Assembly: GCA_036583965.1 (NCBI GenBank) | Contig: JAZBQD010000013.1 | Location: forward strand, 10,786,763 to 10,850,762 | Length of the DNA stretch: 64,000 bases | Direction of reading: 5' to 3' | Source of the DNA: Prunella strophiata | Lineage: Eukaryota; Chordata; Aves; Passeriformes; Prunellidae | Position numbers and translations under genes: made by a program | Shown here: positions 50,901 through 64,000 of the stretch, one piece after another | How the letters are laid out: each line of letters opens with the position of its first letter | Numbering within the stretch: position 1 is the stretch's first letter | Notes under the pieces: generated by a model | Told to the model about the DNA's origin: nothing | What the model saw: only the letters and a program-made list of their open reading frames with translations | Database searches by the model: none

Positions 50901-52805
50901 GCAACAACATACTGATCAAGCTCAAGCAAACTACTTTCACTATGTAAACCAACAGACCCTTTTCTTGAAGTATGTTCTCCACTTGTGGTATTCCCTAATG
51001 ACTATTTCAATTCTTCGTTTCCAGTATTTCCCTTCTGTTGCAATGGCCTGAGAACACAAACACATACCATGAATTACACGGAATCACATAAGGGCTGAAT
51101 ATTCAATACATTTCCAAGCAAATATTCAGGCATAAAAAATGCAAAAGAAAGCATGCTAATTCTGTTTGAGCTCATGTATCAGCAGCCCACACTGTCCCAG
51201 AGTTCAGCTATCACAGAGCAAATCTCACAGTACTAACTTCATCTTTCCCACAAAAACCAAACACGAGGTGACGTCTGACTGCACTGTCAGCATCTCCCAC
51301 AGCAGCTCAACCAAGAGTTAAGAAATGGGAAAAAAAATCCCCTTTAAAATTAATTTACTGAAATATAATGTATAAAGCACACAACATCCTGTGAATTTCA
51401 CAAGATCACATGCACAGACACACACATAAGCAAAAGCTATGAATGACACAAAGCAATAGAAATCTGATGTCCAGCTCAGGGGGGACCTTGCAGCCCACAC
51501 ACTGATGGCAACAAAAGGATCACACAATGTGGGTCTTCAATGTATCACAGAGAGCAGTGTGTAAGTTGGGGAGAGCAGACTAATGAGAGCCTTAACTTTG
51601 TGTTCGAGGGTCACTTTCAACACAAACATCAACACTGTTCTTTCAAAAACCTGAGACAGTTCCACAAACTCATCTGGAACTCCTCTGAGTTATAAATTAC
51701 TCTAGAGTTATGCAGTATAGAGAGAGCCACATATTGCCACATCAAGGGCCTCACTGGTTTTCTGCAAGGAGCCAGAGGGCAGATGTTAGTTTTCATTTAT
51801 GTTTACAGGAGCACAAAAATGAAAGAACACAAACTCATATTTGATCTGTCTGTGAAACTACCTCAACAGAGAGAAAGAAATTGCTTGTTCTCTTGAAACC
51901 ACACCTCTCCAATTACATAAAATACAGAACACTCTCCCAGGGTCACTTAGATTCAGTCCTGAAAATAGTCATCACCCTGATTTCCCACTAGCTTCCAGTC
52001 AGAAGACTGCAGTGGCTGCCAAAACGTAAACTATTCAAATAGCATTTCTGTGATTTATGATTCATTTAACTGCAACATTAACATAAATTACACAGATAAC
52101 AAATGTCCTTCTGGTTGCACCTTGATCAACCTAGTGTGATGAACTCACAAAACCAGGTTCACTCTGCTTTTAATGGTTCCCTTCTAAATAAAAACAGAGC
52201 AGAGATTGGCTATGCTGCCCTTGTTCCCAGCAGACCAGAAAATCCTGTTACAAACTCCAGAGCTCACTGGGCTGTTCCCAGGGTTTCCCACACACCTCTG
52301 GCCGCCGGTGCTCATCGACGTCCACGGAGCCGTCCAGAGGGGTCACAAAGTGGCACACGGGGTTCTTGCGCTTCTCCAGGTCTGAAACAACAACCACAGT
52401 GCCAGTGCTGAGCACGGGCAGGGCCTGCAGAGCTGTCCCTTCAGCGGCAAGCTGTGCCAGGGAGCCCAGCCAGGATTCCTTCCCGATGAACGACACGAAA
52501 CAGGGAGATCTCGGGCTGTGCCTGGAGCGCTCAGCACATCCTCGGTGTGGGCACATCCAGGAAAGCCCTGATCCAGCGGCATTGCCTCTGGAACATCAGA
52601 CCTCCAGCAGATCCCCGAGCTTTCCACTAAACAGTAATTTCAATTCTCTTGTTCTCCCCGGTGTCTCAGGGAAGACCCGCCCCCAGCACGGTACTTACAC
52701 TGCATGTACCAGGCCCTCCAGATGGCGTTATTGAGACGGATTTTATCTCTCCACTGAAGCTTCAACCCCTTAAAATTTTTCCATTTTGGTGAAACCAACC
52801 TTCCG
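35909..52805 (-). CDS. MLXIP: MLXIP/MondoA, glucose-sensing bHLH-ZIP factor (5' end outside window)
   Basis: A heterodimer partner of MLX that binds carbohydrate response elements when glucose-6-phosphate is high and induces TXNIP and ARRDC4. Sixteen exons: 52805-52699, 52381-52296, 51047-50958, 50682-50641, 49569-49398, 48461-48381, 47796-47705, 47607-46928, 44117-43996, 43267-43081, 42320-42196, 39699-39601, 38449-38322, 37321-37198, 36636-36507, 36030-35909. That is about 795 residues; roughly 120-150 N-terminal ones are missing. Mondo conserved regions open it: VSPKWKNFKGLKLQWRDKIR, NNAIWRAWYMQYLEKRKNP, VTPLDGSVDVDEHRRPE, IVIREYHKWRTYFKKR. GNADMIQPGLIPLQPNFDF and a Pro/Ser/Gln-rich middle follow, then bHLH, zipper (HAITLQKTVEYIAKLQQER), and the DCD tail (RSRTLQNWKFWIFSIIIKPL). 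Odd points: exon 47607-46928 is 680 nt, one base out of phase, and the basic region reads HLSEQKRR, one residue short. The zipper-to-tail joins are in phase. Confidence 0.94.
39950..40560 (+). mobile_element. degraded gammaretrovirus-like pol fragment (RT to RNase H connection)
   Basis: An old endogenous retrovirus piece in the MLXIP intron between exons 42320-42196 and 39699-39601, antisense to the gene. A frame at 39989-40201 shows the RT motif neighbourhood with KLQLCHQEVKYLGFILTK. The catalytic YxDD box just before it reads YAYD, so the key residues are disrupted. A stop at about 40198-40200 interrupts the frame, with another near 40338. The stretch from 40348 resumes with LGIPDYPK and then KLGPHRRPVA, as in the pol connection region. 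No gag, env, integrase or LTR was recognised nearby. It is a non-functional relic. Confidence 0.85.
43269..43412 (-). promoter_or_regulatory. MLXIP: about 145-nt polypyrimidine tract before an MLXIP 3' splice site
   Basis: The plus strand is almost purely purine (GAGA and GGGG runs). On the MLXIP strand it is therefore a CU-rich tract running straight into the CAG acceptor at 43268. It contains many TCTCT and CTTTCT words, the kind bound by PTBP1. Such length is far beyond what a splice site needs. Confidence 0.7.
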
Positions 52806-55800
52806 CTGCAACAAAACAGACAGCAAATTATTCTGCTTTCAGTTTTTCCTCTCTCCCTTCCTTTCAAGACAAAGCATCCCCCTAAACCAGCCGAACTGTC
52901 AACAGATGAAACAGCAACAAGTCATGCTTGGCCAGTCCCAACTTTTACTGTTCACGGCTCACAAAGGCAGGAGCCAGAGATCAATTCAGTCTTCAAGTGT
53001 TCTCCATAAGAACTGTCTCAACTGGTCTCACGAATATCAGCAGGAATGAAATTCATTTCACCCCACTTTTCTCATTGCCAGTATCTCACCTTTTCTAATC
53101 CCCACCTATGAGCTTCCACCCACTGGGATCGAGATTACTTAAAATTAAGAGGCTTCTGCATGTTTGGTCAGATACAGTTCCATTTGATTTTCCAGGCTGG
53201 TAACACTGGAAAGGAGGGATGAAATGCCAGTTCTGGCCCAAGAAAAATATAACCCACCAATTCTACACTGCTGGGAATCAGAGCTGGGCACAAAGGAGTA
53301 CCAACAGGCTGGAAAAAGTAACTTTTCTCCAAGGAACGGCAAGGCTGGAAAAAGAAATGGTTTATGCAAGATTGCTCCTGGGAGGTAGAAAAAGGAAGAA
53401 GCAGCAGGCACTCTAGTAAGCACTGTATAAACACAAACTACCCAGCCCTTAAAACACACCTTTATGAATCATTAATCCATACTACTGACAGGGCAGAGGA
53501 AGTAGGAAACACTCATAACACAGTAAATTTCAAGCCAGAGATTAAAGTGTAGGAACTGTGCCTATCCCAGGTTTTCTCTTGTTTTGGGGGGGGTTTAGCC
53601 CCACATCTTCCAAGTTTATGTTTCCTGTGCTGTTTGTGCAACTTTGCTAGGAGGGAATTGGACCAGCAATACCAATTGCAAACCATACAACAAAGGAAAC
53701 ACCTTTGCTGTTCACCTTGACACACTATGAGCATCAGGTCAAGGGGTGATGGACACGAAGGAGTGGCAGGAACAATGTCACCTACACACACTCTGCCCTC
53801 TCAGAGAGATCCCCTGAGCATGTGGTCAGTCAGGAATGGTCTCTGCCATGAACTGCAGTGGCACTGGATGTACCAGCACAGACAGTGCCCTGGCACAGGC
53901 CATTTGCCTCACATACTCAGTACAAATGAACTCACAGTGGAATTATTTATTCTTAAAAGCTTATTTCACATTTAAGCTCTAAAATCGCTGTGCAAATAGG
54001 AAGCACATCCTACAGCAGCACAAGGCACTTCCCTTGGCTCACCAAAGCCCATGCATAGAGCCTGAGGGTGGAGAACTGATAATTCCCAGTTTCCTATTTG
54101 GTCTGGGAAACCTCCCAACAGCAGCTCTTTTTAGAGAAACCTTTTAATAAAACTTGCAAGACTAAAAACAAGTAAAAAGTCCTCAGCCTAAACAAAAGCA
54201 ACCAGAATGCCAGAGCTGCCAATAACAGGATATTAAACTAACATTTTTTCATGTATTTGACTCACCATTTCTTTCCTCCCTTGCTCACACCACAACTGCT
54301 CTCACACTCAGGTACTCCCACAACTCTGACAGTAACAGAGGAGCAAGTGCCAGGCTTCAGCCAAGAGACAGGTAAAGAAAACCAGCTCTGCTCTTTCAAT
54401 TTTACTACTATATAAAATGTCAGTTGTGGCAACAGGTTGTAGCAATGCACCAGTAGATGAGCTGTTGCCTGATTTATTTTTTTTTCCTCCTCGTCCTCTT
54501 TAAAAATAAACTGCAATGTTCTTGTATGCACAAGGAAGCAGATGCAGAAACCAGGTATGAACTGCACTAAAAGGATAATTCCCAGCAGCAGGAGAACAGG
54601 CAAGTGACCAAGCTGTGAGCCCTGACCATGCCCAGCTGCCCCTTTGGGGGTTAGGCTGTACCCTGGACTATGCTACAAGGCTCTGCTGCAGCCTTTGGGA
54701 TGCTGGTGCTTGATAAAAAATAAAGTGTAAACAAAATTTGGTACACAAAATAGAACATGAGCACCCCCAAGACAAGCAGACTTGCTGGAGCAAGCAACTT
54801 CACTGACTGGGAGTGAGAGCAAACCATGTCAACTATTAGCAAGAAATAGAAAAATCATTGTTAATGTACTTGTGCTGTCACTGGGCTTTAAGACACTCAG
54901 AACCATCAGACTCTGTATGGTCACAGACATTTAGGAAATCCTTCTGGATTATTTCTTTTCAGTAGTGCATCCATATGCCACTCTTTGAAATACATCTCCC
55001 AAGACTCCACTTCTAAATTTCAAGACTTGTAGTTAATGGAAAGATCTCCAACTAGTTCATCTCACTGTTACCTGGCCCATGTGTCAGGGCAGAGTGGATC
55101 TCTACCCATTTAATATTTCTCCCATCACTGCAAACTATCCCAACACCTTTGGTGTTCACTGCACAGCCAGCTCTGCCTCAGAACCACTGCACACCTTACC
55201 TTCCCTTCCAAACCCAGACTAAAGCACATCTTTTCCTGTTTCTCATCTGTACATTAACAGTTTGGAGACAGGAGATTAACGTGCTGATGCATCACCAGCA
55301 CTGACAAAGTGCCCACATGCCTTTGACTAAGAAATCTGTCAACTTAATGTGCATCTCTTCACAGCTCTGTGTGACTCGACAGTTTGCCAAAGCAACAAAA
55401 CTCTAATAATCTGCACTCAGAATAACAAGAGCAAATGCTTTTCTATAAAAAGCCTAAAAGGAACTGTAATCAAGTCTGGTACACTCCTTGCATCTTCAAA
55501 GAGCTAATTAAAACTGGAATTAAAACACAAATAGTTTAAAATATTTTCAATTATATTCTTAGAAAATGCTAAACAAGACTAGTACATCAAAAGAAGGAAG
55601 TGATTAAGAACCTATTCTTAAAATAATTATTATTTTTAGTTCCCATGGGAGCAAAACACAAGTCCAGCTTGAGGTCATAAGTGAAACGACTTCAGCCTCA
55701 GTGGAGAGGAATCAGCATGAAGCTGACAACAATATTTAGACACTATTCCAAATTCCAAAGTCAATGGAAAGTCAATTACTTTGAACAGCACTGTGACTGA

Positions 55801-58800
55801 GAGCAGCTGCCTAACTGAAAGCAGTCTTCAGATTTTAAAGCAGCAAAACAACAACAGGGAAAAAACCCAAACAACTGGAGAGACCATCTGGCTGCTACTC
55901 CTGCCAGTTCTGTAAGACCACGCCAGCTCCTACAGCAAATGTGGAGCAACTTCCCAACAGGTGGGTGGTCGCCATCACCTGCAGCACAACCCAAGACCAC
56001 ACCCCTGGTCCTGGCCCCTCTCCAACAGCTGCTGCAGCTCTGCAGGGATGCTGCTCCCAACCAGGGGAGCAGGAGAACATCCCAAGGGACAACTGGAGCC
56101 ACCAGTGCACGGCCCAAGCCAGGACAGCTGCACCCACAGCTTGTGGGAATGCTGCTGCTGCACAGAGGGTGCCCAAGCTGAGCAGCACAGGCAGCCAGGC
56201 TGCAGGGGATGCTGCTGCCAGGAGCTCAGCTCATGTAAGCACTGCTGGAAGAATAGGTATCTTTCATATTCTCCTCACTATCACACACAGATCAAATCAA
56301 AGCAGCTGAAAGCCATCTGATGGGTGACTTGCAATGCATTCCAGCAGCTCAGCTCAGTCTCCCATGTAGAAATCTCCACCTCCCGAGTCCAAATGTTCTC
56401 ATCAAGTGATTTGATCACAGCTCAACAGCCAACAGAGCTGGAAATCCCCTTGGACGCAGCAGCCCCAACGTGCTTTGGAGGAGCCTCGGGGCTGTCACAG
56501 GAGAGGCTGCAGGCACCCGAGGCTGCCACTTCCACCCACGAGTCCGGGATACACCAAGAGAGGCTGCAGTCCATTCCCAAGGTTTTCTACATGCTCTTTC
56601 CCAGCTCAGGAACTACACCTCAGGCAACTGAGATCCAAGCAGGCAGACAGGTAACAGGGTACTGATCTCTAACAACTCTCCATTTCTGAAACTCCAGTGA
56701 AAGCAGCTGTGTTTTAAACAATTACAAGCCTTAAAACATCACAAAATTCGCAGCAAAGTACAAGAAACACATCCACTGTGAGAGTGTGACCTGATTCCCT
56801 TCAACACCTTTGATTTCTAAAGTTTTCTTCAATCAACTGAAATGTAATTGGGGAGCAGGTTTGTATTCTAACAGTACCCTGACAGGATCCATTTACAAGC
56901 AAGGCTTTGCCTCTGAGAATCTCATTGCTTTGTTCTAGGTTAATAACACTCAGTTAATGATCTGGCAGGATATATTGGTGATGGTTTGGACTCGGTAGAG
57001 ACAAGGCAAAGGTGTGACCCTCTTTCTTAACAGATACACATGAGATGGCATTCACTGCTGCAAAAGTTAAACCAGCAGCCCTCCCTAGCACTGAAACAAC
57101 ATTCAATTAATAAACTCAATGCAAAACTCCTTCCAACATCTGTAGAAGCAGGATCAAGCTGAAATGAGATGACTCACAACAGAAGAATCCTCTGTTCTCC
57201 TCCCTCAATCAGAGGATTTTAAGATGGACTTCAGTCAGCGTAAAACCACATTTCCACCTTCTGGATTTGGGCAGAAAGGGACATCTCTCTGCATGCAAAC
57301 CCAGAAGAAATTTAGGGATTTTTTATTACTTATTAGCACTAGGAAACACCAGCATTTTACAGAACTGGTTTCTAAAAAGAGCACTGAAGGGGCAGAGAAG
57401 CAGACTTCAAAATATTAACATAAATTCCATATATCCTCCACTTAACAGGTAGTTTGAATACATGTCAATTAAATGGAAACTATATGGTATAGCATGGTAG
57501 AGCTTATGGGTTTTACACAGCTCAAATGAATCAGAAACAGCTGAATAAAGCAACTTGCAGTTCCCCATTTTTTATCTCCCTCAGAAATGCCCACAACACT
57601 ACCACAGGCTCATGTTTAAATCCTTTTCTAACAGAAGGCAATAGGGAAGACTCTGCTGTAAACATCAGCCTGAAAAATCCCCTTTTCCTGTTCAGAAAAA
57701 TTTAAGTACATTCTCCACACCGTGACGTGTAAAAGTCGCTGAGCAGGAATATCAGCTGGGAAGTGATCCTGGGATTGCAGTGAACTAAATGCTGCACCCA
57801 GTAAGAAGTTTTTAAAATACCCTCTGAGGATGGAATGCAGGATCTCCTGCTTAAAATAAGGAGAAAGTGAATTACATGCCCGTGGCTACAAAGTGTGTGA
57901 GTGACACAGTAGAAGCAGGACATGGATTTTTTTGATGTACCACTGTGCTTTGCACATAAACCCCTCATTTCCACCCTCCCATCTTTCACTTTTTTTGATA
58001 CACAGGGACAAGGAAAATCTCTGGCTACATTTGGCTCCTGAGCTCAGGAGGTGTTATTTTTTCTCTTCTCCTCAGAGAGCACCTGGCCAAGATCTATGGT
58101 ACACGGAATTTAAACACAAACCTCCAAGCTGTGGTTTAGATTCCACAGGCCTGTCCTGTCCAAATATGTATTCCCAGCAAGCCCAGCAGATAGGCTGGAA
58201 AGCAGCTACTGCATGTCTGCAGGAATCACTCCTACAGATCACTGGACTCTAATGTGCTATGGTTGTAAACAAATTTGTTTTCAAATCTGAATTTTGTCAA
58301 TTCAGTTTATGGGAACAAGCTACAGAAATGTCCTGTGTTTTCCTGTTTAGGTAATGGATTCCCCCTGCCCTTGTGCTAAAACAACTCTTTTCTGCCTTAG
58401 TAGCTCCAGCCTCAAAACCCACTTCCTCTGTGCATCCCCCCCTGCTCCTTCCTGTACATGATCATGCAATTTTTGGAGGTAAGGTAAGAATTTTAATTAC
58501 AGGTGATGGCAATGAGGCTCTTAATTTAAGTAGAGGACAAAATTCAGATTTGATAGCACAGTAGCTAAACAGATTAGCTTTTTCAGCAACACAGAAAAGG
58601 AACTTTCTGGCTTCTCCCCAGCATTTTTTTTTTAAGGCGTGGTTTTAGTTTATTTTGTCATCTCCAATCTGTTTTGTTGGGGAGTTGGGCCTGTCAGCTC
58701 AGCTCTCCAAGAGCCAAAACTAACAGTATTTCCCCAAACAAAGGTTCATTCAGAGAATCAAATTATATGCATTGTGTGCTGGAGCAAAGGGGCAGGCAAG

Positions 58801-61800
58801 AGAAACCAAAACATTTCTACATGGTGTGAATGTGTGTAGGACTGGTGAGGAGACCAGGATTTAGCACCTCACAATTCCTACCTACAAAGTTAATCCCAGC
58901 TGCAGCCTGAGGATACTAATCCCAGACAGAGCTCATTTTAAAAGCCAGATGTAGGGCAGGTCATTTTCTTTGTTACCTGGTTCATCCTCCTTCCCTGAAA
59001 TCCTCCTGCAGTAGCAGGCTCAGGGTTGTGGAGGGATGTTCTACTGCCCACAGACCACAAAGGACAGCAGGGAGCTTCATGCTGAAGTTCAAACACTTCA
59101 AAGCAATCAAAACATCCCCTCACTGTTTGAATCATCACCTTTTAAAAATAATACTTCCATCCTGAAGACAGAGATACTGGACCAGACAAATATTTTTCCT
59201 CTGTCATGAGCATTCTCTACTAAGAACTGTTAGAAAAATAAAAATGAAGACCAAATTTAGCCACTGGCAAACTGGAATTGCAACACCTGCCAAGAAACAT
59301 GTTATCATGACTGATTTCACACAGGCAGGCTCAGGTATGCACCTCCTGAAATGGAACAGGAAAGTGAAAGGTCAGCTGTATGCCTGAAGCAAATACTCCT
59401 GCCCCAACAAATCCACAAGAAATGTTGATTTATTTATATTATAAATTCTGTGCTATTTTAAGCTTGGAAGTTTAATGTAATTTGCATAAATGAAAGTTTG
59501 CAGTGCCTGGGCTCTTGCTCTGACAACCTGGTCTGTGCTGGACTCAGGAATGACCAGGCAGATGTTGTGTCAAGGCAGCCTCCTCAGGGACAGCTGAAAA
59601 ACTCACATTTTGGGAGAATTATCACACCTGCCCTGACAGTTTTTCATGCCATCACCACTGTGTCAACCAGGGAAAGGAGTCTCTTGCTGCAGTTTTAGTC
59701 CAACACAACATAGCCAGGGCCAGCTGTGTGCAGGCAGCTGGGAAGGATCACTGAGAAATGCCTTCACCAGATGCAGGTTTCATGCAGGTTATGAAAGGGT
59801 GAAAAGAGCACTAACATAAAGAACAGTACAAATATCAAGGAGACTTGAAGGTTATGGTGTTCTTCAGCCAGTGGCTATTTAAAGACTCAGAATATTTAGA
59901 CAGTTTCTCATTTCCAGTCAGAAATCAAAGGATATTTCTAGAAATGTTCCTGCTTTTCAGACACTTGTCCAACAGTGGCTCACTTTAGTAATGAACTGGA
60001 ACAGCAAGAAAAGAAAAAAGCTTCTTAAGTACTGTCATTAATATGTCAACCAAAAGGCTGAGAAAATGGGCCTTACCATCACATCTGTCACTGCTGACCC
60101 TTCCTGATCCTTGCTGTCTTTAACTTTGTAACTTTATAAATATTAACACTTTATAAAAGGCCACACACTTTCACTGTCAAAAATCAGGACCTTCTTAAAG
60201 AACCACCAGAAATCCCCGTCATGGAAAAAGCAGCTGACACACAAAACTGACACAGTGCTCTGAGATCCAGGCTCAGAGGCAAATCCCACCCCTGTCACTG
60301 CCCAAATCTGAAATGCCAGGATGGAGAGCAGCTGCCCATGGGCACAAAGTGTGTCAGTGGCAAAGCAAGGACAGAACACCAGCCAAGCATATCCCAGCCA
60401 CACACCTCACACTAGAAATACTACGAGCAAAGGTAAGCTTTAGCAAGGATTAGATTTACATTTTTCACATCAGATCAGTACATTTGGTTTCCTTTCTTTT
60501 TTCAATACATTTTGTTTTCCTTCTTTTTGAAGAGCTTCCTATGCTCTCATGCATGGTGGAAAGAAGTATCTTTTTTTAGAGCTGCTTCAAAATAAAGTGA
60601 AGTGATCCTACTTATTTCAGTGTCTTGAAATTTTTCCACTTCTTCCTAAGACTTGATTTCGGCCACTGGCTTTTCATCAACCTTCTCAAAATCACAATAT
60701 TCACCACAAAGAGCTGTTTCCCAATACAGATGATCAGGAACTGATAGGGTTTTGCAGTACACATCCATTTTCATTTAAAAGGATGGTTGTTGCTGAGGGA
60801 CCCTCTTGTATGGAGAGCTATAAATGTGTCAGAATCTTTTTGAACATTAAGGTCCCAGCCTAGATTAATGAACTGATCGAGATGTGATGATCTGGGACTT
60901 AAAAGATTTTTCACACAGGGAGCTTCTGAAAAACCCAAACAAACCCTATCAGCGTGGCAGATCAGCCCAGCTCTCTGAGCAGCACACAACACCGGAGCCC
61001 AGAGCTGTTTACCATGCTCGAGAAACCCGAAACCAGCACTTCTGCCGCAGAGGATACTGTAACACTCTCTGAACAACATTACATCCTATAAATACACTGC
61101 AAGACTTCAGGGATCTTATTCTGAAAGAACCTTACAGGTTTGGAAAAGCAGAGATGCTCTCCCAACTCTCCCCTTGTGACACAAAGCTTTCATCCCAGCT
61201 GTCTGCAGCCAGCTCCCTGCAGCTTGAAAAACACCAGGCTGATTCCCAAATTCAGTTATTACAGACTCAAGACTGCAACAGCACACACAGCTTATTCAAA
61301 GTTTACATAAAAGCTGAACCAGAAACTACACAAGAGACAGAAGCAGGGTAAAGGCACCATTGTGTTACTACTGAAACTACTCAAAGACCAATCAAAATCC
61401 CATAGAAAGATGATGAAGGGAGGAAACTCCTTCCAGAACTCACATAAAACAGCCTGGAATGTGGAAAAAAATAAAGTCTCTAAAAGGTCATGCACAACTC
61501 ACAGGAAAAGTCTCCACTCAGACCTTTCTTGGATCTGTGTGCAAACAAGTGCTCTGGCAATGCTTTACCAAAACCAGCCCTTCAATTCATGGTGAACACC
61601 CCACTGCCCTGTGCATGGTCGTGCCATGGGGGCAGCCACATCTTAAACACCACAGTAAAACTTCCCAGGATCCCCCATCCAAGACCACAGACTCCCAGGA
61701 AGGTTGAACATTTAGAGAACACAGAGTGGAAAACAAACTTCCACCTCTGGGTCACCAGTCAAACTGGAGCTGTGAAGATCTGTCTGCTGCAATGCAGGGA

Positions 61801-64000
61801 AAGCTGTGTGAGTGACCCTTCCTTAATTAATTGGGACACAGGGCTGGCAGGGAAGCAGCTAATAATGCTCATGCCACATAATCCTCACCAGACTTTTTCC
61901 AGATGGCTCCCACTGCCTGTCTAGGATTGGACACGCCAAGGGCAATGCCAGGTTCCCACACACAGATGGAGAGATCAACCCTGTCCTTGGTGGCTCCAGT
62001 CCTGCTGAATTGTTGGATCTGTTACCTTATAATGATGGTGGTTATGGTAATTGTGCACAGCACAGGGCACTGATGAATGTTTCACAGCAGTTAACTTCCA
62101 AAAGCAATATTTAACCTCACTATATGCTGTGTCAGAGGAAGACCTTGTTTTATTGCATGATACCCTAATAAAGTAATTCCTTTGCTCGCAGTAACCACCA
62201 TTATTAAATATCAAGCAGCAACATGGTTCAGAAATTCTCACACCATTCACCTGTGCACCAGTTAAAAGACATGTCTGGACTGACTTTCAAATGGACTGAG
62301 ATGGTTTATGTCCCAAAGCAAGTGGTGACTTCACCAGCAAAACATGTGACAGCATCAGCACTTTCACAAATATTACTACAAGCAAAACAACAACCAAGTC
62401 ACCAAATGACCCTCATTCAAGTCTTCTTTGAACTGTGTTTTTCCTATGTGCCAAAATCACAAAAAACCAGTCCCAACCTTCATTCTGTGGCGTCTGTCCT
62501 GGGGACACAACAGTCCCTTGGGAAAGCTCATGTGAAAGGTAAATAACACTTTTTATGTGTTTACTGCTATGGAGAGAAGCAACCTCCCAAAATTTCCTAG
62601 GATCTGTCTCCCTATTTCCAAAAGCCTGCTACATGCACCCAGCCTATAATCACCACATGCCAAGCTCAGACACCAAGCCTACTAATGTGCTAATAAAAAC
62701 TGCTAATAAAAGTTTTAGTCTCCTTAAGCTCTGCTAAGATTTTTACTGGAGATTTGAGGGTTCTACTTGTACAGCTGGATACTAAAACCAGATGGGATCC
62801 ACGCTGAGTTCCTAAACAACAGCCTTCACAGACCAAAATTTTATTAGAAACAGTAATGAATTAGCTTTTATTGCAGAATTCTATGCATCTATTTGCAGAG
62901 CTAAGCTCTGCTCTTCAGTAACATTTGCTGATTTGATAAAGTAAAGAAGTGCAATCTTATCCCATGGCTTCCATTGAGGGTTAACAATTTCACCCAGCAC
63001 AAGAGGCAGACCAGGATTTAGGAATGCCTCTGGTTCCCATGCAGTTTGGCTGCAGATTACCCTTCCTCACAGGCAGAATGACTCAGATCACAGTGTCATT
63101 CCAGCCACAAACATACTGGCTCTGTGCTTTCACAAGACCATGGAATCCCCAGCACCTCCAGGCAGCAGCACAGGACGGGGCTGCTGCCACAGAGAGCAGC
63201 CACAGCCACACTCTGGCCTTATCTGCAGCTTCCAGAGACCAAATGCTGCCTGGAATTTTTTCCCAGCTGATACTAAAACACTGTGTAGCTCACTCCAGCA
63301 CTTGGCACCTACTTTGGCAAGGGCTGTAAGAACTCCCACCCAGGGTGCCACAGGTCCAGCCTTCCCCTGCTCAGTCCCAGCAGTGGGTGAGCAGGTGCTT
63401 GGGGAAGGGTCACAACAGGATGAGCTTGTCCCTAAGGTGTTCCTGCCAGCTCCCAACAACCAGCCCCTCCCAGCTCTAAAGGAAAATTGTATTAGCAAAT
63501 GTCAACTTACTGCCTAAAAGTGAACTGAAGAATTACACAGTTTCTCTTTTTGCTGTTTATAGACACTTTCCCCCCCAGCTGAGTATGTATATTGATTTGG
63601 CAGGACTCTGCTTTGAAAAGGAAGGGATAATGACAGTTTTAGTAGAGAACAGCCACTATGGTGACTACTCAACAGCTTGGATGCCCCAGGTTTTGGAGAG
63701 ATTGTTTCAGTTTCCCAAAGCAATTATTTCACAATCTGTTTTAGGTGTCAAACATGGTTGCTTATAATTACCTGAAGTGAGTGCAGTTTCCTCCTTGAGG
63801 ACATTTGTATTCCTGATCAAGTCAGTTCTCCCATCCCAACACTAGATTTATTTGAAATAAGCTGACAAACATTCAAAGAGCTTCTCTGGCTCTGTAACAG
63901 ATCTAAATATTTCACAACCATACCCAAATCCCTTGACTTAGTCCTTCCTTTCTTAAAGTTTTATATCCTCTAATTCAGAAAAGTAATTTTTGTATGTTTC
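52806..64000 (-). other. MLXIP: MLXIP intron (likely intron 1), more than 11 kb
   Basis: The exon at 52805 starts in phase 2 within the S-G-R-L-V-S-P motif, so N-terminal coding exons must lie further up. I searched this stretch on the minus strand for the conserved Mondo N-terminus and for splice-bounded frames and found none. Human MLXIP also has a very long first intron, as I recall. It holds unique AT-rich DNA and some 60-140-codon open frames without similarity (for example 61490-61924 and 62223-62546). No retroviral or LINE piece was recognised. Confidence 0.6.

Noticed and set aside
61490..61924. 144-codon open frame in MLXIP intron 1
   Set aside because: No similarity, no splice signals or promoter, and composition like the flanking intron.
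62223..62546. 107-codon open frame in MLXIP intron 1, checked as a possible retropseudogene
   Set aside because: I could not match it to any family, and there is no poly(A) tail or target-site duplication.

Overview
This is a vertebrate nuclear window, almost certainly from a bird. The evidence is a CR1-type LINE tail in a DIABLO intron, short GT-AG introns, CpG-rich promoters, and a gene order that mirrors human 12q24.31. In human that order is, as I recall it, VPS33A, DIABLO, B3GNT4, LRRC43, IL31, MLXIP, with the same relative orientations. I built exon models by hand from splice sites, reading-frame phase and remembered family sequences. No database search was run.

Layout: the last six coding exons of VPS33A (+, 176-2605); an unrecognised 44-residue single-pass membrane microprotein (+, 6702-6836) with its own poly(A) signal; complete DIABLO/Smac (+, 8557-11992) behind a CpG/CRE/NRF-1-like promoter and a 52-bp minisatellite; B3GNT4 (-, 15503-16621), coded in one exon; LRRC43 (-, 17193-24134), 12 coding exons; a four-exon class I helical cytokine gene (+, 26191-27818) in the IL31 syntenic slot; and MLXIP/MondoA (-, 35909-52805) with 16 coding exons, a roughly 5 kb 3'UTR, and its 5' part running off the window through an intron of more than 11 kb.

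The most exciting item is the cytokine. A Kozak-perfect 16-nt first coding exon, a 179-nt second exon, a 27-nt micro-exon and a 399-nt last exon join in frame to give 206 residues. They encode a signal peptide, an A-helix ending LFEFYEFSQITG, a P-x-F-x-A-N loop and a D-helix, all LIF/OSM/IL-31-like. The mRNA tail is dense in AUUUA. Position between LRRC43 and MLXIP makes it a candidate avian IL31; sequence features lean towards LIF, so it may be a divergent or intermediate family member.

MLXIP shows two oddities in otherwise intact exons: one exon is a single base out of phase, and one codon is missing from the otherwise invariant AEQKRR stretch of the bHLH basic region. A degraded gammaretrovirus-like pol fragment lies antisense in an MLXIP intron.

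The genes are not a pathway. VPS33A acts in endolysosomal tethering, DIABLO in apoptosis, B3GNT4 in Golgi poly-N-acetyllactosamine synthesis, LRRC43 probably at cilia, the cytokine outside the cell, and MLXIP in glucose-responsive transcription. They sit together because this synteny block is old.
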